A DNA stretch of 14,450 bases from the NCBI GenBank assembly GCA_028565635.1, contig JAOXYB010032275.1:1-14450 (forward strand). Reading direction: 5' to 3'. Position 1 is the stretch's first letter; every line of letters begins with the position of its first letter. The stretch is from Phoronis ovalis (taxonomy: Eukaryota; Phoronida; Phoronidae). Shown here in pieces: positions 8,090 through 14,450 of the stretch. The translations under genes were made by a program, and so were the position numbers. The notes under the pieces are model-generated. The model made no database searches, was not told where the DNA came from, and saw nothing but the letters and a program-made list of their open reading frames with translations.

Positions 8090-10724
8090 CTGAAATTGGA
8101 AAAAATGTTACATGAGGACAATTGCATGTAGTATGTTGTTGATGCGCAAAGATTGGTTTTGGCCTGTTTCTAACTGACAATAGCTAGCTGTAGGAAATAA
8201 TTACTTAGCTGCGCCCATACCTGTATTACTATATAACTAAAAATATACTCATCATTTCTAAACTTTTTATAGTATTTATAGCATTGTTTTAAATTACAAT
8301 AAAACTAAATTAAAATTCGTGTTATTATTATGGGTCTCCTGTCCTTCTCTGGAGAGGACACATGTTGTTTTAAGATTTTTTTTGCTCTGACGGTATCTTT
8401 ATAACGGCTTGAAGCCTTAGCTTGACCCCTAACTTTGACAACGTTCTTCTTACATAACATACTATAATAGCTATAATTGGCACATGAACAGTATATTTTT
8501 GATTTGACAAGGGTTAGTGAAGGGATCTCACTTCGCAAAATTGGTTAATTCTTTCGCACAGTGATAATCAAAAAATTATTCAAAATTGCATATTATATAC
8601 TCCAATAAATACGCTTTCTAAACACGCCAAGGCATCATGATCACACTTATAGAAGTGCGTATAGAAGCAATGTTATAAGAGTGGTATATATTACATAAAT
8701 ATAAAGAGTACACTCAGCCGAGGCATATCAGCTAAGAAGTGAACACATCACTGCTTCCACTCGTAATTATATGACAAATAAATCATACATTTTGTCGTTT
8801 ACATAGAAAAACTTCTCCAACGTCTTCTCATGCTATTTTCAAGTACTTTACAAAACGATGAATAATTAAATTGCACAGCTTTATCAAACAATCGACTTTT
8901 GAACATTTTCAGACGAAGAACTTTCTTTTATCACCATTTTAAGATTCAACTTTCGATCTATATATTTGAAATTTTGCCAACCATTTTTTCACTGGTATTT
9001 CATTTTCACCATGACTTTAACGTAAATATATACTCATATCATAGTTTATCATTAATTTTTCTTAACAAAATGAAGGTTTTTGACCTCAGGGGAAGGAGAA
9101 GGAGTCTCTGCTTGTACACTGGCTTCAACAAGTCTAGTTATGTTTGATCATCATCTGAGCAGAAGTCTATGCATTTTTTGGTACTCGGCAAGATTTGTTT
9201 AACTAACCGTTAGTTGGCAGAATTGTGGTAACAAGTGTTCTTTATTAGAGATTTCATTCACTAGTCTAGTTTTATATACAGAACATTATACGCCGAATCG
9301 ACCACATGCAGGGACTGAGGGTGGTATTACCAGGGTGCTGTTTGTCCTTGAAGAGCAGTCGTTTCTTTACATCCCCTGAGGAGACAGGACCGCGTGATCA
9401 TTCAAGTCACGAGGGATACACTGTCCCTATGCAATGTAGAGAGTACTAGTAGTAACGTGGTTTAAATTTTAACACACATAATACACTGTAAAGATGATCG
9501 TATTTTATGGTGGCCTTGTCGCTATAAACACAAGTCAACAACGCGACCTCTTGCTTTTTTCAGTTTAAACTGCAGGTTGTTGAGTTATAAAAACAAATCG
9601 AAAACTACGAGTTGCCAATTCGTTTTGCAATGCAATAATATACACATGTAACTGCCATTTTTATTAAATAAGTGGGCTGTCGTTGACAACTCGGGTATAG
9701 CTCATGGTCACCATAAGTTTCTAATATTTAAATTGTTTGTGCACAGCTTTTGCCACAAACATTTCCAATTAAGACAGATATTACTTTTCGCCAAAATATT
9801 TACCACAATCAGACTGAGGATCTGTGTCATATTGTTCGCAGATTAGTTTCTTCTCTGCGCTGAAGAAGTCTTTCAATTCTTCTTTTTTCTGCTCTATTTG
9901 TTCCGGTGAAAGACCTAGGTAATAACACATACTCATATTGCTGCTTTATAAAATTTGATTGAAGTGAAAATAATTTGTTTTACTATATATGGAGACATAT
10001 GTTTAGATTAGACATAGTTTATTGAATTTAATTCAAGCTAAACAATGTTACAACCAATGTCATCCTTTAAGCGTCCTAATCTGTCTCAATCAGTATAATT
10101 TTTTGCTTTTCCTATAACAAGTAAATCGATGAATCATACAAAGCATGCTTTGCAAAAACAATATTTTAACACTTTCAGCATCATTTCACGTTTGATCCAT
10201 AAGTGAATTTCAGTATATAAGAAACTAAATTATTGTGGCACTAATTCCTCAATTACCGTACGCAGATTAGCGCATAAAGGGCATGTAAACAGTACATGTA
10301 GCTTTAGGATATTAATCTGAGATAACATACCTTTCAGAAAATCATACGTCATCAGAACGGTTTCATTCATCCTGTAACCCTTGCCGTATTTCAGAATGAG
10401 GTTGTCCCTGTCGTAACTGAACCAATAGGAAATAATCTTGTCTGCTTCGTATCCCACATTCTTTTTAGCACTATTAGCAACTTCTCTCAGCTTGGTGGGG
10501 TTGTTGGCGCCCTTTTTTATGTGGAATGCGGCCCATTTATCTTGGACCTCGAGAGAGATCCATTGTTGCACATCTTTATCTAGTCTTGCTACAATCGAGA
10601 ATGGTTTGCTGCGCATAATGTTGAAAACTAAAACACCTTGACCGTTCACCGGAAATGGTTTTGTCCAGTTTAGCTTTTTCAAATTACTGGTGTGAATTGG
10701 TTGAATTCGAAGTTGCCTCGACAT
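7227..10724 (-). CDS. two-domain protein with C-terminal cysteine-dioxygenase-like cupin
   Basis: Exons 10724-10331, 9914-9804 and 8089-7227 join in phase 1 into 455 residues; a 45-base exon at 9375-9331 may add 15. Residues 1-131 form an unrecognised domain with the signature YWFSYDRDNLILKYGKGY (100-117). Residues 132-180 are a charged helical linker ending in KKKK. Residues from about 181 resemble cysteine dioxygenase (Pfam CDO_I), which oxidises cysteine to cysteine sulfinate with a non-heme iron held by three histidines. H325 and H327 (SPIHNHG) and H380 (YQTHKL) fit those ligands. R296 (TYLR), W316 and Y396 fit the substrate arginine, the conserved tryptophan and the active-site tyrosine. 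The cross-link cysteine position is A332, and the Ser-His-Tyr triad reads Thr-Gln-Tyr. Typical CDO is about 200 residues. The substrate is not shown. No signal peptide is seen, so it is probably cytosolic. Confidence 0.8.
8090..9330 (-). other. intron before the cupin exon
   Basis: An intron of about 1.2 kb if the 45-base exon is used, otherwise part of a 1.7 kb intron to 9803. Open minus-strand sequence at 8305-8538 lacks a usable donor and was not taken as an exon. A pyrimidine-rich string at 9090-9110 (minus strand) ends in AG but leads only to an early stop in the required phase. Confidence 0.6.
9331..9375 (-). CDS. possible 45-base cassette exon of the dioxygenase-like gene
   Basis: On the minus strand an acceptor with a pyrimidine tract (GGTCCTGTCTCCTCAG) precedes 45 open bases and donor GTAATACC. 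The block is phase 1 at both ends, exactly fitting the flanking exons, so it can be included or skipped without a frameshift. It encodes DVKKRLLFKDKQHP and would extend the lysine-rich linker (followed by EKRPARKKKKEDP). The area is richer in G+C than the surrounding intron. It is inferred only from splice signals and phase; it may be unused. Confidence 0.45.
9376..9803 (-). other. intron after the linker exon
   Basis: A 428-base intron if the small exon at 9375-9331 is used. Donor GTAAATATT, acceptor CTCCTCAG. The right half of the acceptor region is locally G+C-richer than usual for introns here. No other feature was seen. Confidence 0.5.
9804..9914 (-). CDS. linker exon of the dioxygenase-like gene
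   Basis: This 111-base exon is phase 1 at both ends, between acceptor TGTTATTACCTAG and donor GTAAATATT. It encodes LSPEQIEQKKEELKDFF, then SAEKKLICEQYDTDPQSDC. This is a highly charged, probably helical segment. Its first codon (GGT) is completed by the G from the preceding exon. If the donor is not used, the frame continues GKYFGEK and stops at TAA. That would give a 175-residue protein with only the N-terminal domain. Confidence 0.78.
9915..10330 (-). other. intron between N-terminal and linker exons
   Basis: A 416-base A+T-rich intron with donor GTATGTTATC and acceptor TTATTACCTAG. Read-through from the N-terminal exon stays open to a stop at 10230, but it has intron-like composition. 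Confidence 0.75.
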
Positions 10725-10744
10725 CTTAACCGATGCTGTGCTTT
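10331..10744 (-). CDS. exon with start codon and N-terminal domain of the dioxygenase-like gene
   Basis: After acceptor CTTTTTTTCAG this exon has 20 bases before ATG at 10724-10722 (context AAGATGT, A at -3), then 131 codons plus one base, and donor GTATGTTATC. The start is the first ATG after the acceptor. The frame is also open upstream to the acceptor (ESTASVK), so an earlier coding exon is possible and the true start could be farther away. The domain looks beta-rich: VLVFNIMRSKPFSIVARL (31-48), ISLEVQDKWAAFHIKKG (56-72), then YWFSYDRDNLILKYGKGY. The Trp-x-Ser-Tyr-Asp to Gly-Lys-Gly pattern loosely recalls the ligand-binding sandwich named after farnesoic acid O-methyltransferase; I would not assert homology. 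Confidence 0.82.
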
Positions 10745-11690
10745 CTGAAAAAAAGTTAGAATCTGTTACTTTCATATAAGAAGTAAGCAGCGGGTTTCCA
10801 TTAACAAGATTGTGTTTGTGGAATGGGCATTTTATAACTAGTATCCAATTCAAAAAGTAACCAAACAGAAATACTTCTGAAATAATATTGACAAGGAAAT
10901 TAATAATGAACTAATCATAAAGTTATCAGATAGAAGCCAAAGTCGTTGGTAAGCTGAACATGTTAGCCAGTGTAACACAATATATTACAGTTTATAATAT
11001 TCATTCTATTATAAGGAAGTACTTAGTATAATAAAATACCCATACAATACATGTACATTTTGCAGTCCACAGATGCCTAATTTTACACCTAACGTATTGT
11101 TTAGGACAATATATTTTGCGTTTTAGTATACGGTATGAATTATAAAGGCATGCATAACATAGCTTGTCCATCTGTTTTTCCAAAAGTGGCGCAGATTTTA
11201 TTTTCCTGTGAAATTAAAATATAACGTAATTTATATTATAAGAGTGTAACGACTCTTTCACTTCAATTTCCTTCTAGCTGTTTTCCGTGGACCTCTCAAT
11301 GCCGAATATAGTTCAAACGTATGCATTATTATTAGTTTTACCTATATATTACAGCTTAAGCTAGAAGTATAATATTTGCACTATTTTTTAAGCGCAGTAC
11401 TTTTAAATCAAATATAAAATATACAGGGCGACAAAAACAGAACTGTAAAAATGGCATTATGATTTAAGTATAATAAGCAGACTTAAATTCACTAATTATA
11501 TACCAGTTATATTTGTAAAACTGATATCAACTACGTCTGTTTAGTTTTTCAGGTGAGGATGAGATGTTGCATACACCCTGAAACGAGACCTTGCTAGACA
11601 GCACAAACAGAAATATAACATGGATTACAATATGTACGTAAATTTCATGCAGATGTCATTACTCTAAGAAATTAAGCAAAGCTAGTTGGT
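10745..11690. other. 5' flank or 5' intron of the dioxygenase-like gene
   Basis: Because the first recognised exon starts at an acceptor, this stretch is probably intron and the promoter lies farther right, perhaps beyond the window. It is A+T-rich. No upstream exon could be fixed. Confidence 0.4.
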
Positions 11691-11699
11691 TATTCAGTA

Positions 11700-12300
11700 A
11701 GATATCAAAGTATACCGAGCAATCTTCAGATTTCGATCATCGATGATCCAACAGAGAAAACTAAAGGGGACTGGAACCGTAGCTGACAGAAGTGAGTGGG
11801 CTTGAAAAGACATTCGTGTTGAAGAAAGTATGGTAGTGCAGTCTATAAAGTATAAATCAACCATAAAACTATCCACAAGTTACACGCGCAAAGAGGATCC
11901 ATAAGTCATTTCGCCACCCAAGACAGCCCTTCTAACAGAAAAAAGCAAAAAGTCAGTTTTCCTGTTTGAATCAACCGGCAAGAAAATGTTATCTAACCAA
12001 TACCAAAAATATCTTTTCTGTGGTAGCCAGGAAAAGAACATTCCTCGGGTTCGACAAGTGAAAATAAGTAAATCAGTAATGATATGGAGAACAATTTCGG
12101 TTAATTGCTTTTCTTGTTTACGTATGGACAGACTGCAACAAGCGCTACTACGTTACACAATGATAAAGTATTTTTTTATACGAAAAATGGTAAAAATTTA
12201 TATTTCTTTCAATAAGATAATGCTCTGGCTCCCAGCAGCAGATGGTCCCAACCTATTATCTCAACAGGTAAGCACAAGGCACGCAAAAGCATGATCACAC
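11700..12300 (+). mobile_element. decayed Tc1/mariner-type transposase
   Basis: A plus-strand frame with in-frame stops reads like a cut-and-paste DDE transposase. IFRFRSSMIQQRKLKGTGTV then ADR (about 11724-11790) matches the end of the helix-turn-helix domain. KTALLTEKSKK (11920-11952), FCGSQEKN and SVMIWRTIS (12073-12099) match the region around and after the first catalytic Asp. After a frame change, FQ-stop-DNALAP (12207-12233) matches the FQQDNAP motif holding the second Asp. In-frame TGA and TAA at about 11803 and 11902, the frame change and the stop within the second motif show it is dead. Terminal inverted repeats were not found, so element ends are unknown. Confidence 0.7.
11735..11748. 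repeat. 14-base perfect palindrome
   Basis: GATCATCGATGATC is its own reverse complement. It lies inside the decayed transposase near the helix-turn-helix region. Its origin is unknown and it may be chance. Confidence 0.4.
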
Positions 12301-12434
12301 ATTAATAACCAACATTTTATTTCTAACTTGTAAAACTTGTCAGAAAGCATACTGTAAAACTATACATTTCGGAAAACATGTAAAATTCACAGTATACATA
12401 AAATAATTTGAGAGTTACTAATTATCTATTCAAA

Positions 12435-12656
12435 TCAGTCTTTAAGACAATGGTTGTAAACACTTTGTGGTGTTTGTGTTGGGATACTTCCTTCTCCTGC
12501 TTTCGAGTTGTGACTTTCTCGAGATTTGTGACCACTCAAACACGTTTTTGTGATGAATTTGCTTGAATCTTGCCTTGAACAATCAACATCAATAACACGT
12601 ATTTTAAGAGATGCAATGCTATCATGTAAATGTACCTCATATTTGAGTGAGACGAG
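12435..12656 (-). CDS. possible exon of an unknown minus-strand gene
   Basis: An open minus-strand frame of 73 residues has no ATG and ends at TGA 12437-12435. It reads IASLKIRVIDVDCSRQDSSK, then FITKTCLSGHKSRESHNSK and AGEGSIPTQTPQSVYN. Its base composition and varied residues look coding compared with the A+T-rich flanks. An acceptor-like AG lies just right of 12618. Weak phase-1 donors (GTATCC and GTGTTT) could join it in frame to the exon starting at 10744, making it an upstream exon of the dioxygenase-like gene. It could equally be a terminal exon of another gene or chance. No family recognised. Confidence 0.3.
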   Translation of the reverse strand, partial: LVSLKYEVHLHDSIASLKIRVIDVDCSRQDSSKFITKTCLSGHKSRESHNSKAGEGSIPTQTPQSVYNHCLKD

Positions 12657-12942
12657 TTATAAAACATTGTATATGTAAAGCATTCATGCGGATCGATAAT
12701 TTGTTGAGACCACTGAAGGAGTATTGGACTAGTATATTATCACACCTTTTTCCGGATATTTCGCTCTAGTGACTACCAATAACTTGTGAGCAGTTCTCGG
12801 GTTCAGTTTAGATGAAAGGTTTTGTAATTTTTTCAAAAAGGTATATTAAATTTTGAATATAAGAGCATTATCTATATTTTATTGCCGATCTTTCACCTCT
12901 ATGATATAGTAATGTTTATTTAATAGAATTGTCCGAACCTAG
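12657..12942. other. A+T-rich stretch, nothing recognised
   Basis: No open frame, repeat or RNA signal could be supported between the exon-like frame and the G+C-richer block. Confidence 0.4.
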
Positions 12943-13323
12943 TTATTTTTATTTATAAGTAACATTAATCATGAATTCGATACCCGTACTCCTATTAATT
13001 TTAGGCTGCTTTTCCTAATTACCCTGTTATTGATCATGTTTGCTTCTCGCTTACAGCCCCTCGCTATCCCTAGATACATAAACCCTACCCTTGTCGGGGC
13101 TCCGATTCATGCCCCGGGATCATACCCTAATTTTATAATTAAATACTTAATCAAATTATGAGCAAAAAACCCTGAACTTATTAATATACTAGCACATTGC
13201 TTAAAACCTGTTCTATGGCTGGTATATATAGCCCAGACTTGGATTGTAATGGTAATTCCCTTTCTCCCATGAGTAAACAATGGCATATGGACAGTTAAAA
13301 CATTCGCTAGTCGTTACCGTTAA
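12943..13323 (+). pseudogene. unidentified block with frames broken only by TGA
   Basis: A 127-codon plus-strand stretch is interrupted only by TGA at 13159-13161 and 13270-13272 and ends at TAA 13321. It reads FRLLFLITLLLIMFASRLQP, then LVGAPIHAPGSYPNF and PVLWLVYIAQTWIVMVIPF, a hydrophobic protein if TGA is tryptophan. A minus-strand frame over nearly the same bases (13317-12939) is also open but for two TGAs. The block is richer in G+C than its flanks. A nuclear copy of mitochondrial DNA (TGA read as Trp) or an old repeat would explain it, but I could not match it to a mitochondrial gene. The strand is uncertain. Confidence 0.25.
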
Positions 13324-13516
13324 ACGGACAACCTTGTTCAAAGTGTCAAAAAGAAATCCTGACTAAATTTTACAAAGAAAAACGCACGAATCAAGTATGC
13401 AAGTATACATACCGTGATAAATGTCTTTTGCTTCTCTTCGTATCAGGATGTAATAACTCAGAATGCCTAAGGTTATTATAAAATTTAACACTTACCAATG
13501 TACAATTAATTACAAT

Positions 13517-13685
13517 CCTACACATCTCTATTCTATTCATCATTTACACGGAATCGTGGCAATAATTTTTTTTATTCGTCTACTTTATTATTACAATGTT
13601 CTATTATAAACCTACGCGTCCCTATTCTATTCACCATTTACACGGAATCGTGGCAATAATTTTTTTTATTCGTCTACTTTATTAT
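13517..13685. repeat. two-copy tandem repeat, 94-base period
   Basis: Positions 13517-13591 and 13611-13685 align over 75 bases with four differences, all C/T or A/G transitions. Both contain ATTTACACGGAATCGTGGCA followed by a run of T. Weaker similarity (CAATG at 13496-13500 and 13594-13598) shows the duplicated unit also included the bases between the copies, with a small indel. It is a recent local duplication with no coding content. Confidence 0.85.
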
Positions 13686-14450
13686 AAGTATCTTTTATTC
13701 TAATCACTGAGGTATAAACAACATATTTTGATATACCATACAGGAAACCACAAGTGTTATCTTCATACCTGCATTGTAAAGATTTTTGTTTTGTTCATAT
13801 CAAAAAACTATCTTAAGATACAACGAAATAGTATAAACATGTTTGCCAGCGCTCAGTTTTATACAAGTTGAGTGGGCACGTTAATACAAAAGAATGCTAC
13901 CGGATGCAAAACTTGAATATCTTTGCATTTCGATTAACCCAAATTTTTAAATTTAAAAAGCGACAAAAAATAGTTTTGTGTTCATTAGGTATGTTCTGTT
14001 TTGGTATGTGTAATATTAGATGCACTTTTACCTTGATTCAAGGTTAAACTTATGTAGGCGTAAAATATAACAATGGGACATATAAAGAAAGAAACTAAAT
14101 CTTAACCTGTTTTTAGTTTGAATTTGGATCTTGACTGAGCAGCTACTATTTATACATCATCACGGGTACAGACTTAAATATTTGATGCATTTCAATCTAT
14201 AATTTGAGCAAGTATTGTAAACTTCGAACCTATTCATCTGTGCCGAGATTTGCTTGACACCTAGCTGGACACCAGTGTAATATACGTAACATCGAGATTA
14301 ACCAGTGGAATCACTTAGTTCGGATTTAAGTTTGAAGGTAATATTTGATGCTTAAATATATTAATACATGTCAAATATTATACAAATATTGGTCGGGTAA
14401 CTGAACAATATGGCGAAATAGTGTTCGAAAAAACGTTTATTGGTCGAGGC
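13686..14450. other. A+T-rich stretch, nothing recognised
   Basis: No exon, RNA gene or clear repeat was supported. GACACC occurs twice in a short span near 14256, and ATTGGTCG recurs near 14388 and 14439; both are too short to interpret. Confidence 0.4.

Noticed and set aside
8090-8180. In-frame extension of the cupin exon to 8180 as the protein start
   Set aside because: It starts with TTG, contains no ATG, and includes a strong pyrimidine tract with AG at 8090, so it is read-through of an intron.
8305-8538. Open minus-strand frame of 77 codons in the intron before the cupin exon
   Set aside because: It has no pyrimidine-backed acceptor and no donor in a usable phase. It is low-complexity near its end, so it looks like open intron sequence.
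8899-9147. Plus-strand frame of 82 codons, and a minus-strand reading of its end as an exon
   Set aside because: The plus frame is low-complexity. The minus reading (LVEASVQAETPSPSPEV) does not fit the phase of the neighbouring exons of the dioxygenase-like gene.
11275-11330. Plus-strand acceptor-like tract followed by AVFRGPLNAEYSSN
   Set aside because: The open piece is only about 40 bases, its donor is weak and no partner exon exists, so it cannot be told from chance.

Overview
The window looks like nuclear DNA of an invertebrate animal: strongly A+T-rich, with short coding exons bounded by GT/AG introns and long gene-poor stretches. The two recognisable protein families would suit a mollusc or another lophotrochozoan, but the sequence does not prove this. 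No bacterial-style operons, RNA genes or CRISPR arrays were seen.

Positions 1-2110 hold the first three coding exons of a minus-strand gene for a METTL27 (WBSCR27)-like SAM-dependent methyltransferase. The gene continues past the left edge of the window. Exons lie at 2110-1967, 684-559 and 116-1, all joined in phase 0.

Positions 2111-7226 are mostly A+T-rich and gene-poor. They hold three weak plus-strand exon-like islands (about 3807-3915, 4908-4988 and 6365-6450) and a near-perfect 33-base palindrome at 4354-4386.

Positions 7227-10744 hold the clearest gene of the window, on the minus strand. Its exons at 10744-10331, 9914-9804 and 8089-7227, plus a possible 45-base exon at 9375-9331, join in phase 1. 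They encode a protein of about 455 residues (470 with the small exon). An unrecognised N-terminal domain and a helical linker are spliced onto a cysteine-dioxygenase-like cupin. The cupin keeps the three iron-binding histidines but lacks the cross-link cysteine, and its Ser-His-Tyr triad is altered.

Positions 10745-14450 hold no certain gene. They contain a decayed Tc1/mariner-type transposase (about 11700-12300, plus), an exon-like minus-strand open frame (12435-12656), a G+C-richer block whose long frames on both strands are broken only by TGA (12943-13323), and a two-copy 94-base tandem repeat (13517-13685).

The methyltransferase and the dioxygenase-like gene are on the same strand, about 5 kb apart. 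Nothing in the sequence shows that they work together.
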